The notes under the pieces were generated by a model, which saw only the letters and a program-made list of their open reading frames with translations, was not told the origin of the DNA and did not search any database. The position numbers were made by a program, and so were the translations under genes. This document shows, piece after piece, positions 1 to 8,705 of a stretch of 64,000 nt of DNA (positions within the stretch are counted from its first letter, which is position 1; every line of letters starts with the position of its first letter). Source of the DNA: Xanthomonas arboricola pv. populi (lineage in GTDB: Bacteria > Pseudomonadota > Gammaproteobacteria > Xanthomonadales > Xanthomonadaceae); assembly GCF_002939945.1 (NCBI RefSeq), contig NZ_MDEB01000002.1, positions 346,975-410,974 on the forward strand, given 5' to 3'.

Positions 1-1077
1 ACGCTGATCGAATTCGTGTTCGCGCCGCCGGCCATTGCGATGGCGATCGGCGCCTATCTCAATGTGCAATTCCCGACCCTGGAGCCGCGCATCGCCGCGA
101 TCGGGGCGTATGCGATCTTCATGAGCTTGAACATCGTCGGCGTGGCGATCGCCGCCACCTTCGAGCTGATCGTGACCTTGCTGGCGGTGATCGAGCTGCT
201 GGTGTTCATGGGCGTGGTGGCGCCGGGGTTCAGCGTTGCGCGCTTTGCCGCCAATGGCTGGGCCGGTAGCGGTGTATTCGGCCCGGCCGCAATTTCCGGC
301 ATTTTTGCCGCAATTCCGTTCGCGATCTGGTTCTTTCTGGCAATCGAGGGCGCGGCGATGGCGGCCGAAGAAGCCAAGGACCCCAAGCGCACGATTCCGC
401 GCGCCTACATCGCCGGCATCCTCACCCTGGTGGTGCTGGCATTGGGCGTGATGGTGTTTGCGGGCGGGGTCGGCGACTGGCGTCAGCTCTCCAACATCAA
501 CGACCCGCTGCCGCAGGCGATGAAGGCGGTGGTCGGCAACAGCTCGACCTGGTTGCATATGCTGGTGTGGATCGGCCTGTTCGGCCTGGTGGCCAGCTTC
601 CACGGCATCATCCTGGGGTATTCGCGGCAGTTCTTTGCGTTGGCGCGTGCCGGGTTCCTGCCGCACGGCCTGGCTAAGCTATCGCGCTTTCGCACGCCGC
701 ATCGTGCGATTCTTGCCGGGGGCGCAATTGGCATCGCGGCGATCTGCAGCGACAGCGTGGTCAAGATCCAGGGCATGTCGCTGACCGCGGCAATGATCAC
801 CATGTCGGTGTTCGGTGCGATCGTGATGTATGTGATGAGCATGCTCAGCCTGTTCAAGCTACGCCGTGCCGAACCCGGGCTGGAGCGCAGCTTCCGCGCG
901 CCGGGCTATCCGGTGGTGCCGGCCATCGCGCTGCTGCTGGCGCTGGTGTGTCTGGTGGCGATGGTCTGGTTCAACCCGATCGTGGCGCTGATCTTCGTGG
1001 GCCTGTTGCTGTTCGGTGCGCTGTGTTGCGTGCTGAGCTTGCGCGGCCAGGCCACGCCTGCGGCCAGTGCCAGATGA
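1..1077 (+). CDS. eat: Ethanolamine permease, 5'-truncated by window edge
   Basis: APC-superfamily transporter that imports ethanolamine across the inner membrane. The frame is open from base 1, so the N-terminus (roughly 100 residues by family length) lies upstream. The visible 358 residues are a chain of hydrophobic helices with the APC cytoplasmic-loop signature EGAAMAAEEAKDPKR and a loop GYSRQFFALARAGFLP seen in ethanolamine-type permeases. Its stop overlaps the eutB start (ATGA), so it is translationally coupled to the lyase genes; this context is the main reason to prefer ethanolamine over another amino-acid-like substrate. No microcompartment or regulator gene is visible on this side. 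Confidence 0.88.
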   Translation, partial: TLIEFVFAPPAIAMAIGAYLNVQFPTLEPRIAAIGAYAIFMSLNIVGVAIAATFELIVTLLAVIELLVFMGVVAPGFSVARFAANGWAGSGVFGPAAISGIFAAIPFAIWFFLAIEGAAMAAEEAKDPKRTIPRAYIAGILTLVVLALGVMVFAGGVGDWRQLSNINDPLPQAMKAVVGNSSTWLHMLVWIGLFGLVASFHGIILGYSRQFFALARAGFLPHGLAKLSRFRTPHRAILAGGAIGIAAICSDSVVKIQGMSLTAAMITMSVFGAIVMYVMSMLSLFKLRRAEPGLERSFRAPGYPVVPAIALLLALVCLVAMVWFNPIVALIFVGLLLFGALCCVLSLRGQATPAASAR

Positions 1078-2483
1078 GCGGGTTCGCGTTCAGCGCAGGC
1101 GGCGAGCGCTTCCGGTTTGCCGATCTCAAGACCCTGCTGGCCAAGGCCACGCCGACGCGCTCGGGCGACCAACTGGCCGGGCTCGCCGCCGACTCCGGGC
1201 TGCAGCGGGTGGCGGCGCAGATGGCGCTGGCGGATCTGCCGCTCCGTCACTTCCTCGATGAAGCGGTAGTGCCGTACGAATCGGACGAAGTCACCCGCCT
1301 GATCGTCGATCAGCACGATGCGGCCGCGTTTGCCGCGGTGGCGCATCTGACCGTCGGCGGCTTTCGCGATTGGCTGTTGAGTGCGCAGGCCGACGAAGCG
1401 GCACTGACCGCACTGGCGCCCGGACTGACGCCGGAGATGGTGGCGGCGGTATCGAAATTGATGCGCGTGCAGGACCTGATCCTGGTCGCGCAGAAGACGC
1501 GCGTGGTCACGCGCTTTCGCAATACGCTGGGCTTGCGTGGCCGTCTGTCCACGCGCCTGCAGCCAAACCACCCCACCGACGATGCCACCGGCATTGCCGC
1601 CAGCGTGCTCGATGGCCTGTTGTACGGCAACGGCGATGCGGTGATCGGCATCAATCCTGCCAGCGACAGCCTGGCCGCCACCATCGCGTTGTTGCGCATG
1701 CTCGATGCGGTGATCACCGGTTACCAGATCCCCACACAGTCCTGCGTGCTGGCGCACATCACCACCACCATCGAAGCGATCAACCGCGGCGTGCCGGTGG
1801 ATCTGGTGTTCCAGTCCATCGCCGGCACCGAAGCGGCCAACGCCAGCTTCGGCATCAATCTGGCGCTGCTGCAGGAAGGCCATGACGCCGGGGTGTCGTT
1901 GCGGCGCGGCAGCGTCGGCGACAACGTGATGTATTTCGAGACCGGCCAGGGCAGCGCGTTGTCGGCCAATGCGCATCATGGCGTCGATCAGCAGACCTGC
2001 GAAGTGCGCGCCTATGCCGTGGCGCGGCAGTTCAAGCCGCTGCTGGTGAACACCGTGGTGGGCTTTATCGGCCCGGAATATCTCTACGACGGCAAGCAGA
2101 TCATCCGTGCCGGGCTGGAGGATCACTTCTGCGGAAAGCTGCTCGGCGTGCCGATGGGCTGCGACATCTGCTACACCAATCATGCCGAAGCGGACCAGGA
2201 CGACATGGACATGCTGCTGACCCTGCTCGGCACCGCCGGCATCAACTTCATCATGGGCATTCCCGGCTCCGACGATGTGATGCTCAACTATCAGACCACC
2301 TCGTTTCACGATGCGCTGTATGCGCGTCAGGCGCTGGGTCTGCGCACCGCGCCCGAGTTCGAACACTGGCTGGAACAGCAAGGCATCCTGCGCCTGCGCA
2401 ATGGCCGCTTCGAACTCGGCAGCGAGCTTTCCGCACCGTTCCGGCGTGCGCTGGAACAGTTGAACACCGGCAGCGTGCAATGA
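1074..2483 (+). CDS. eutB: Ethanolamine ammonia-lyase large subunit
   Basis: Catalytic large subunit of the adenosylcobalamin-dependent enzyme that converts ethanolamine to acetaldehyde and ammonia. The 469-residue length fits the family (about 450-470). I chose the ATG at 1074 because it overlaps the permease stop in an ATGA and gives the family N-terminus; the open frame reaching back to 948 is only read-through. Family blocks include [12 protein letters not shown] in the middle and [18 protein letters not shown] followed by a [19 protein letters not shown] segment near the C-terminus. Its stop overlaps eutC by ATGA, giving the expected adjacent subunit pair. Activity would need cobalamin from synthesis or uptake elsewhere. 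Confidence 0.96.
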   Translation: MSGFAFSAGGERFRFADLKTLLAKATPTRSGDQLAGLAADSGLQRVAAQMALADLPLRHFLDEAVVPYESDEVTRLIVDQHDAAAFAAVAHLTVGGFRDWLLSAQADEAALTALAPGLTPEMVAAVSKLMRVQDLILVAQKTRVVTRFRNTLGLRGRLSTRLQPNHPTDDATGIAASVLDGLLYGNGDAVIGINPASDSLAATIALLRMLDAVITGYQIPTQSCVLAHITTTIEAINRGVPVDLVFQSIAGTEAANASFGINLALLQEGHDAGVSLRRGSVGDNVMYFETGQGSALSANAHHGVDQQTCEVRAYAVARQFKPLLVNTVVGFIGPEYLYDGKQIIRAGLEDHFCGKLLGVPMGCDICYTNHAEADQDDMDMLLTLLGTAGINFIMGIPGSDDVMLNYQTTSFHDALYARQALGLRTAPEFEHWLEQQGILRLRNGRFELGSELSAPFRRALEQLNTGSVQ

Positions 2484-3331
2484 GCAGCCCGACCACCCCA
2501 CCGCGCGATGCCTGGGCACAGCTGCGCCGGCTCACACCGGCGCGCGTCGCGCTGGGGTGCGTCGGTACCAGCCTGCCGACCGCTGCGCATCTGGATTTCC
2601 AGCTTGCGCATGCGCAGGCGCGCGATGCGGTGCATCTGGCGTTCGATCCGCTACCGCTGCAAGCAGCGCTGAAACAGCGCGGGCGCGACAGCATTCTGCT
2701 GTACAGCGCGGCGGTGGATCGGCATACCTACCTGCAACGTCCGGATCTGGGCCGACGCCTGGGCGAGGACGCGGCCGCGCATCTGCGTGGCCTGACCGCG
2801 GTACATGGCGGCGGGAATGATGTGGCCGTCGTGGTCGCCGACGGACTCTCCGCATTGGCTGTGCATCGGCATGCAGCGCAGATGCTGGAACATATCGACG
2901 CCTTGGCCGCGCACGAAGGCTGGTCATTGGCGCCGGTGGTGTTGATCGCGCAAGGCCGCGTCGCCATCGGCGACGAGGTCGGCGAACTGCTCAAGGCCCG
3001 TGTGGTAATCGTGTTGATCGGCGAGCGGCCAGGCCTGAGCTCGCCCGACAGCCTGGGTCTGTATCTGACCTACACCCCGCGGGTCGGCCTGACCGACGCC
3101 GCGCGCAATTGCATCTCCAACATCCGCGCCGAAGGGCTGAGTTACGCCGAAGCCACGCATAAGCTGGCGTACCTGCTGCGCGAATCGTTCCGACGCAAGC
3201 TGTCCGGCGTGCAACTCAAGGACGAAGCCGAGCAACCGGCGCTGCCGTCGGAGCGCCCGCCCGACGCAACGCCGCGGACATTTTTACTTTCCGAGGCCCT
3301 GCTGCCGGATTTTGAACGCAGTCGTAGCTAG
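2480..3331 (+). CDS. eutC: Ethanolamine ammonia-lyase small subunit
   Basis: Small subunit of ethanolamine ammonia-lyase, contributing to the cobalamin-binding holoenzyme with EutB. 283 residues. The C-terminal half carries the conserved run from [15 protein letters not shown] through [14 protein letters not shown] to [14 protein letters not shown], diagnostic for the family. The start overlaps the eutB stop (ATGA). The final 45 or so residues are rich in Glu and Pro ([17 protein letters not shown]) and look like a lineage-specific tail. It is the last gene of the visible operon; an inverted-repeat element follows at once at 3334. Confidence 0.95.
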   Translation: MSSPTTPPRDAWAQLRRLTPARVALGCVGTSLPTAAHLDFQLAHAQARDAVHLAFDPLPLQAALKQRGRDSILLYSAAVDRHTYLQRPDLGRRLGEDAAAHLRGLTAVHGGGNDVAVVVADGLSALAVHRHAAQMLEHIDALAAHEGWSLAPVVLIAQGRVAIGDEVGELLKARVVIVLIGERPGLSSPDSLGLYLTYTPRVGLTDAARNCISNIRAEGLSYAEATHKLAYLLRESFRRKLSGVQLKDEAEQPALPSERPPDATPRTFLLSEALLPDFERSRS

Positions 3332-3333
3332 AA

Positions 3334-3469
3334 CGGCTAACAAAACGACTGCGCGGCCGCCAGGCGGGCGTGGTCGGTGCGGGGAATCGGCATGTACCAC
3401 TCGTGCACCCCGGTGCCGAGCGTGCCGCCCGCACTCACCTCACGACCGTTCGCTACGTTTTGTCAGCCG
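3334..3469. repeat. 136-bp element with 14-bp terminal inverted repeats
   Basis: The left end CGGCTAACAAAACG (3334-3347) pairs with the right end CGTTTTGTCAGCCG (3456-3469), with one mismatch. Inside, a second nested pair is present: GGTCGGTGCGGG facing CCCGCAC...CGACC. No coding sequence fits. It lies between convergent eutC and the small gene at 3482, so it may act as a bidirectional transcript end, but it has no long T run. A related half-element (CGGCTAA plus GCGGCCGCCAGGCGG) occurs at 55601-55635. Confidence 0.7.
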
Positions 3470-3481
3470 CGCTTGGCTGAT

Positions 3482-3772
3482 CTACGTGAGCGCGCCATCT
3501 TGTGGATCGCTAGCCGCATATGTGCTGGTTGGCAACTCATTGTCGTGTGGATGACGCAAGGCAGTGCGTACGTCGTCCGGCAATCGCTCGACATCCAGCA
3601 TCACCTTGCCCGAATGCACATCACGCACCACCGACGCAGGCAGTACCAAGTCGCCACCGTTTTCGATATTGATGACGAGCTCGGCGCCATCCTTGCGGAT
3701 CTCGCGGATTGCGCCTACCCCGACTTCGCCATCGCGCAGAAACACCATCTGGCCAATTTCGATCTGTTGCAT
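3482..3772 (-). CDS. Small conserved protein, PRC-barrel/DUF2171-like
   Basis: A 96-residue protein with no signal peptide or membrane segment. The N-terminal 60 residues alternate short beta-type stretches (GQMVFLRDGEVGVGAIREI, then LVLPASVVRDVHSGKVML), resembling the PRC-barrel/DUF2171 layout in which a small barrel binds a partner or RNA. The ATG at 3772 is chosen because AGGAGA lies at Shine-Dalgarno distance; the much longer open frame to 4285 overlaps the next gene antisense-like and is rejected. The C-terminal 25 residues are polar and probably disordered. Function unknown; the fold assignment is tentative. Confidence 0.7.
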   Translation of the reverse strand: MQQIEIGQMVFLRDGEVGVGAIREIRKDGAELVINIENGGDLVLPASVVRDVHSGKVMLDVERLPDDVRTALRHPHDNELPTSTYAASDPQDGALT

Positions 3773-3929
3773 CTGGCTTCTCCTGTGGCAGGCGCGCAGC
3801 GCGTGATCGCGTGGCGCCAGTACCGTTATCGCATGCAGTCCAAGCTGACAGCGCCGATGCAGCCGCGCAACCAAGCGGCAGCACTGGAGCGTGCACCATC
3901 GCGAGGATCGTGCATGCGTGGCCCAGGCC

Positions 3930-4418
3930 TTAGCGCAGCGGAACGTCCGCCACCTTGTCCTGGTAATCCTTTTTCGGGTCGACACCGAACAACACCTTGA
4001 TGCCGGCCAACAGACTGGAACCATTGAGCCAGATCTGCGCGTGATCGGTGTCCAGACGCAGCAGCGCCAACTTGGGATCGTCCTTGCCGCCTTCATACCA
4101 GGCAGCAACATGCGGGTTCCACAGACGCTCGACCACGGCTGGATCGGTATCTTCGCGCAACGAGCCGCTGATGCTGGCAAACAGGTCATGTCCCTTGCTG
4201 CTGAAGGCGCCAATGACACGGCGACCCTGCCCCAGCATGGAAAGCAGCGCGTTGTCCCTGGACGTGAAGAACCAGATCGGGCCACCGCTATCGCCTTCGA
4301 TCTGCGCCGTCATCGGGCGTGCATGCCCATCTTCCACGCCATCCAGGCCCAGCATCACGGTGCGATCGGACTTCAGGGCTTTCCAGAATTTTTCCTGCAG
4401 CTCTTTGGGATCTGCCAT
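3930..4418 (-). CDS. General stress protein, pyridoxamine-phosphate-oxidase-like flavin-binding fold
   Basis: A 162-residue soluble protein of the split-barrel flavoprotein family (general stress protein 26 type). Conserved features are the N-terminal KFWKALKSDRTVMLGL, the PMTAQ segment, a PIWFFTSRDNALL strand-helix and the C-terminal GKDDPKLALLRLDTDHAQIW. From memory, the X. citri counterpart has been crystallised and shown to bind flavin; whether it has redox catalysis is uncertain. It is a single gene, separated by about 150 bp from the next minus-strand gene and divergent from the pectin methylesterase gene. Confidence 0.9.
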   Translation of the reverse strand: MADPKELQEKFWKALKSDRTVMLGLDGVEDGHARPMTAQIEGDSGGPIWFFTSRDNALLSMLGQGRRVIGAFSSKGHDLFASISGSLREDTDPAVVERLWNPHVAAWYEGGKDDPKLALLRLDTDHAQIWLNGSSLLAGIKVLFGVDPKKDYQDKVADVPLR

Positions 4419-4831
4419 CTCGCTATCTCACATGCGCGTGTCTACGCGGGTGGCTCAGTCTGGAAGTCTCCCTGCCCACGGCATGTGACGATGCGCACTC
4501 CTGCCTGCACATGGCGGCAACGCGATCCGCCCACGTGCGATGGTGCACCTGCACAAATCACGGCAACCTACGCTGCCCGTTTGCGATGCAGTCACGTTGC
4601 AGAGCGTGATCCCACCGGAGCTCTTGAACATTGCGTCTCGACGCCGGACCGCTGAAGCGACCAGGTCAGTAGGATCGCCTCGCCGATTGCTCCGCCATCC
4701 AGGAACACCAGACGCGGCGACCGGCATCCGCCCATCGCGTGCTGCGCCATGTTTGCGGTACAGGCACGCAACGTCCAGCGGCTGAAGCGTATCAACCTAC
4801 CGCCTGCGTCCCTTCCGAGAGAGCGCCACTC
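4419..4831. other. Intergenic region between stress gene and pectin methylesterase gene
   Basis: 413 bp between divergent genes. The open frames here have no family resemblance and no good ribosome site. It must hold promoters for both genes. A TGTGACGATGCGCACT stretch near 4485 matches only one half of a Clp/CRP-type site (TGTGA-N6-TCACA), so I do not call an operator. No hrpX-type PIP box (TTCGC-N15-TTCGC) was found by eye. Confidence 0.5.
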
Positions 4832-6013
4832 ATGTCTGCATCGCCTTTGCGCACGACCTGTATCGCCGCCGCCCTGCTGAGCCTTGTCAGTGTCGATGCC
4901 CCCGCGTTGACCGGCTCAGCCAGCCGCCCGCAACTCAGCAGCAGCGAAGCGAGCACGTACACCATCACCAAGGCTTTGGCCAAGGCCGGCCCGATCGGTG
5001 CCCTGGTCACCGATAACTGGAATCCCACTGCAGGGGTCGCGCTGTTCAGTGCAGACTTCGCCGTCGCCGCCGATGGCTCCACGCGCTACCGCACCGTGCA
5101 GTCCGCAATCGATGCCGCGGTCGCCGGCGGCGGCAGCGCCCGTCGCTACATCAGCGTCAAGGCCGGCACCTATACCGAACTGGTGTGCGTGCCGACCAAC
5201 GCGCCACCGCTGACCCTGTTCGGCTTGGGCACCAACAGCACCGACACCGTCATCCGCTTCAACAACGCCAACCCGACGCCCAAGCCGGCCGGCACCGCAA
5301 GTCACCCCTGTGCCAGCAACGCAGCAGCAACCACGGTGGGGACCTCCAACAGCGCGACACTGACCGTGCGCGCAGCCGGCTTCCAGGCGCGTCACCTGCG
5401 CGTGCACAACTATTATGTAGAAGGCACTTACGAGGACAACAATCAGGCCGCAGTGGCGCTGGCGGTACGTGGCGACCAGGCCAGTTTCGAAGATGTGCTG
5501 GTGACCGGCAATCAGGACACCTTGCTGATCAGCGCGACCAATGCTGCCAATGTGATTCGCGCCTATTTCAAGAACAGCACGATCGAAGGCGATGTCGACT
5601 TCATCTTCGGGTCGGGTGTGGGCGTGTTCGACAACGCCACCATCCGCTCGGCCGGCGCGCGCCTGGGCAGCAGTCGTGGCGGCTATATCTTTGCGCCGAG
5701 CACGCGCCCGGGCAGTGCCCATGGGTTCCTGGCGATCAATAGCCGCTTCGTCGCCGGCTCCGGATCACCCGACAATCAGACCTACCTCGGGCGCGCCTGG
5801 GACGAAGGCGTCAGCGGTCTGCCCGCCTATGTCAACGGCACCTCGCCCAATGGCCAGGTCACGGTGCGCGATTCCAGCCTGGGCAGCCACATCCGCAAGA
5901 CCGCACCATGGAATGCCTCCACCGCAAGCCGTCCTTACTGCAGCAGCAACTGCACCAATTCGGCGAACCGGTTCTACGAGTACGGCAACAGCGGTGCCGG
6001 CAGCGCGGACTGA
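4832..6013 (+). CDS. Secreted pectin methylesterase (CE8)
   Basis: Removes methyl esters from plant pectin, giving the de-esterified substrate for the neighbouring polygalacturonase. 393 residues, beginning with a Sec signal peptide (about residues 1-25, ending near DAPALTG). CE8 landmarks are all present: GNQDTL with the acid/base Asp229, DVDFIFG with the nucleophile Asp256, and YLGRAW with Arg321 and Trp323. The ATG at 4832 gives a proper signal peptide; the frame upstream to 4739 adds unrelated sequence. Probably exported by the type II system, as for other Xanthomonas wall-degrading enzymes. A terminator-like hairpin follows, so pme and the next gene seem to be separate units. Confidence 0.95.
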   Translation: MSASPLRTTCIAAALLSLVSVDAPALTGSASRPQLSSSEASTYTITKALAKAGPIGALVTDNWNPTAGVALFSADFAVAADGSTRYRTVQSAIDAAVAGGGSARRYISVKAGTYTELVCVPTNAPPLTLFGLGTNSTDTVIRFNNANPTPKPAGTASHPCASNAAATTVGTSNSATLTVRAAGFQARHLRVHNYYVEGTYEDNNQAAVALAVRGDQASFEDVLVTGNQDTLLISATNAANVIRAYFKNSTIEGDVDFIFGSGVGVFDNATIRSAGARLGSSRGGYIFAPSTRPGSAHGFLAINSRFVAGSGSPDNQTYLGRAWDEGVSGLPAYVNGTSPNGQVTVRDSSLGSHIRKTAPWNASTASRPYCSSNCTNSANRFYEYGNSGAGSAD

Positions 6014-6373
6014 CCGTTCGCCACGCCAGGTCACCCTGAGTCACCGTATCGCAGCGCGTTGACGCTGCCACCTCGCCTGTCGGCAAGCCGTGTAATGCGG
6101 TGAGCCGGCAGGGGTTTTTGTTTCTTCCGATTGCGGCAACGCTGCAGCGTCTTCGGCAATGCGGTGCTGAATTCGCCCGGCCGACAGCGCGCCTGGACAC
6201 AAGGGGCCACCCTTGCTCGTCGCTCGCCGCCAGACAAGTCCTGCGGCAAGCGAGACGGTTGGCGCGCCGGCATGGTGTGTTGACGATCGCTGTCATGCGA
6301 CTGCAACACCGAGGCGGCGCGCCTGTGACTGATCGACGGCGTCTTTCGCATCCCACTCCCCGGAGTCATCCCC
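6014..6373. other. Intergenic region between the two pectin enzyme genes
   Basis: 360 bp holding the pme terminator in its first third and, by position, the polygalacturonase promoter in the remainder. I see no small gene, PIP box or convincing -35/-10 pair. Confidence 0.5.
6076..6123 (+). terminator. Probable rho-independent terminator of pectin methylesterase gene
   Basis: Arms CCTGTCGGC (6076-6084) and GCCGGCAGG (6104-6112) pair over 9 bp with one G-T, followed by GGTTTTTGTTT. It lies 60 bp past the pme stop on the same strand. Confidence 0.65.
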
Positions 6374-8044
6374 ATGCAGTCCGATTCTCCCTTTCCAGCG
6401 CTTGCACCGTTGACGCTAGCGCTGCTTGGCCTGACGACATTCCAGGCCGGCGCCGCGCGGCCGCACACCGCGGACTTGCCCGACACCGCGCACAGCATTT
6501 CCACCAGTTGGGGCGTGATCCAGCAACCGACGTTACCGACGCAGGTCTGCGCAACGCTCAAGGCCGCCTTGAGGCCGGTCGCCGGTTCGCTGGACGCACT
6601 CGATACAGATCCCGCGCAGTCCAGGCGCGACACCGCGCGTCTGCAGGCGGCCATCGATGATTGCCCGGCCGGCAGCGCGGTGCGCCTGGTGCCCGGCGAT
6701 GCCGGCGAGTCCGGTTTCTTGAGCGGCCCGCTGACGATCAAGAGCAGGATCGCGCTGTGGATCGACCGCGGCGTCACCTTGTTCGGCTCGCGCAATCCGC
6801 ACGATTACGACAATGGTCTTGGCACCTGCGGCACCGCGACCAACGACAAGGCCAAGTCCTGCAACCCGCTGATCCACGTCGCCGATACCGCCAACAGCGC
6901 GATTGTGGGTGCCGGCAAGATCGACGGCCGCGGCGGCAGCACGCTCACCGCCGGGCCCAATGCCGGCACCGCCAGCTGGTGGGATCTGGCCTATCTCAAT
7001 GTCACCAAAGGACTGAGCCAGCACGTCCCGCGGCTGCTGCAGATCGACGACAGCAGCGACTTCACCCTGTACGACATCACCCTGGAAAACTCGCCCAATT
7101 TCCATGTCACCACCGACAACGTGGTAGGCCTGACCGCGTGGGGCATCAAGATTCTCGCGCCCAGCCTGGTCTACTCGCGTCCCGGTTATCGCTGCCCGGC
7201 CGGCACGACGCCCGACGTCAATCCGCACGCTAGCTGCTTCACGCCCGAAACGGCCAAGAATACCGATGGCTTCGATCCCGGCCAGTCGAAGAAGGTGTTG
7301 CTGGCGTACTCCTACATCGGCACCGGCGATGACGGTGTGGCGATCAAGGCCCATGCCAGCAGCAAACGCAGCATCGCCGCGGAAAACATGCTGTTCGCGT
7401 ACAACCAGTTCTACTACACGCATGGTTTTTCGCTGGGTAGCGAAACCGATGCGGGCATGCGCCACATCGCCGTGCGCGGCTTGAGCATCGATGGCTTCGA
7501 CGCGAATGATGTCGTGAGAGACCCGTACTCGGCCAACGGCCTGCGTATCAAATCCGATGGCACGCGCGGCGGCCAGGTCTACGACATCAGCTTCGAAAAC
7601 GTCTGCATGCGTGGGGTTGCCAGGCCGCTGGTGTTCGACGCCAACTACGCCAACGCGGCGGTGCGCAGCAAACTGCCGAGTTTCAGCGGCATTGCTCTGA
7701 CCAACGTGCACTCGCTGGGTTCCAAGGCGTTTGGCGGCGGCCAGCTGAGCTTCTATGGGTATCGCGACGCAACCACGACTTTGCCGATCACCCTGTCGCT
7801 GGACAACGTGGTGCTGGAAGGCGGGCCGATCTCGTTCGCGCAACCGCACTTCGGCGGGCCGGCCAGCAATCCGGGCGCGACCCACTTCACGTTCAAGGGC
7901 GGCCCGGTGAGCTTTTTCGATCAGCTGTCCGGATCGGTGCCCAACGATGTGCAACTGCAAGGAAAGCCCGGGCCAGGCGCGCCACTGCAGTGCAATGACG
8001 CGTTCATTGCCTACCACTCGGTATTGCCGGATTCGCCGATCTGA
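6374..8044 (+). CDS. Secreted polygalacturonase (GH28)
   Basis: Endo- or exo-polygalacturonase that hydrolyses de-esterified pectin. 556 residues with an N-terminal hydrophobic export signal (about 1-27, PLTLALLGLTTFQAGAA). The right-handed beta-helix carries the full GH28 active site: NTDGFD (Asp298), GDD (Asp319-Asp320), a THG motif with His350 and RIK (Arg391-Ile-Lys393). It is longer than a minimal GH28 (about 400), with an extra N-terminal region before the first helix turns. It lies directly after the methylesterase, a logical pair of consecutive pectin-degradation steps. Start ATG chosen because it opens the signal peptide; a CGGAG ribosome site sits just upstream. Confidence 0.94.
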   Translation: MQSDSPFPALAPLTLALLGLTTFQAGAARPHTADLPDTAHSISTSWGVIQQPTLPTQVCATLKAALRPVAGSLDALDTDPAQSRRDTARLQAAIDDCPAGSAVRLVPGDAGESGFLSGPLTIKSRIALWIDRGVTLFGSRNPHDYDNGLGTCGTATNDKAKSCNPLIHVADTANSAIVGAGKIDGRGGSTLTAGPNAGTASWWDLAYLNVTKGLSQHVPRLLQIDDSSDFTLYDITLENSPNFHVTTDNVVGLTAWGIKILAPSLVYSRPGYRCPAGTTPDVNPHASCFTPETAKNTDGFDPGQSKKVLLAYSYIGTGDDGVAIKAHASSKRSIAAENMLFAYNQFYYTHGFSLGSETDAGMRHIAVRGLSIDGFDANDVVRDPYSANGLRIKSDGTRGGQVYDISFENVCMRGVARPLVFDANYANAAVRSKLPSFSGIALTNVHSLGSKAFGGGQLSFYGYRDATTTLPITLSLDNVVLEGGPISFAQPHFGGPASNPGATHFTFKGGPVSFFDQLSGSVPNDVQLQGKPGPGAPLQCNDAFIAYHSVLPDSPI

Positions 8045-8705
8045 TCTTGCGCGGAGCGGCAGCGATGCTGCGATCAGACGATCCAAGCATGCACCAAAAG
8101 CGGGCTGATAGAGGGCGCAGCGCCCTCACCGCTTGCGGGACACGCCGTGAACCCGTCCCTGGGGGCTCGGTGGCGGCATCCATGCCGCCACACGGTCCCG
8201 CAACCGGCAAGGACACCGCACCAGACAGTTGCTCGGCTGCTTTATGAAAAGCCATGCACACCGACCATCTCGACTGGTCCTTGCCCGCTCACCGTCGCGG
8301 GACCTTGAGCGGCATGGATGCCGCGCCAGAGCCTACAAGGACGTACTTGCGGCGTGTCCTGCGACGGTGGGCGGGCAAGGGCCCTGCAGCAGACTCACAG
8401 CGTCGAGGGCGCGGTGCCCTCACCGCTCGCGGGACACGCCGTGAACCCGTCCATGGGGGCTCGGTGGCGGCATCCATGCCGCCACACGGTCCCGCAACCG
8501 GCAAGAACACCGCACTAGGAAGTTAGTCGGCTGCTTTATTGAAAACCATGCACACCGACCATCTCGACAGGTCCTTGCCCGCCCACCGTCGCGGGACCTT
8601 ATGCGGCATGGATACCGCATAAGAGCCTCAATAGACGGGTTCAAGGCGTGTCCCGCGATGGTGGGCGGGCAAGGGCCCTGCAGCCAAGGCGCAGATCCGC
8701 CGCTC
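8045..8705. other. Repeat-filled spacer between polygalacturonase and squalene-synthase-like gene
   Basis: 661 bp between convergent genes, almost entirely occupied by the 294-bp tandem duplication described separately. Short open frames here (for example 8254-8526) encode Pro/Ala/Arg-rich translations of the repeats in several frames and are not genes. Confidence 0.7.
8113..8690. repeat. 294-bp tandem duplication containing four palindromic modules
   Basis: Two imperfect copies, about 8113-8398 and 8407-8690. Each copy has two roughly 66-bp modules in opposite orientation: minus at 8135-8201, plus at 8297-8362, minus at 8429-8495, plus at 8591-8655. Spacing between corresponding modules is exactly 294 bp both times. 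Each module is bounded by GCGGGAC and GTCCCGC (GTCCTGC in one), contains an inner hairpin of the GCGGCATGGATGCCGC type and a conserved GAGCC...GACG core. The fourth inner stem has changed on both sides (ATGCGGCATGGATACCGCAT), which keeps base pairing. Confidence 0.85.

Noticed and set aside
906..2519. 537-codon open frame antisense to eutB
   Set aside because: It is the mirror of a well-supported coding frame in high-GC DNA; composition is His/Arg/Gly/Ala-rich with no recognisable domain.
4419..4831. PIP box or full Clp operator ahead of pectin methylesterase
   Set aside because: No TTCGC-N15-TTCGC; only one half of a TGTGA-type site near 4485.
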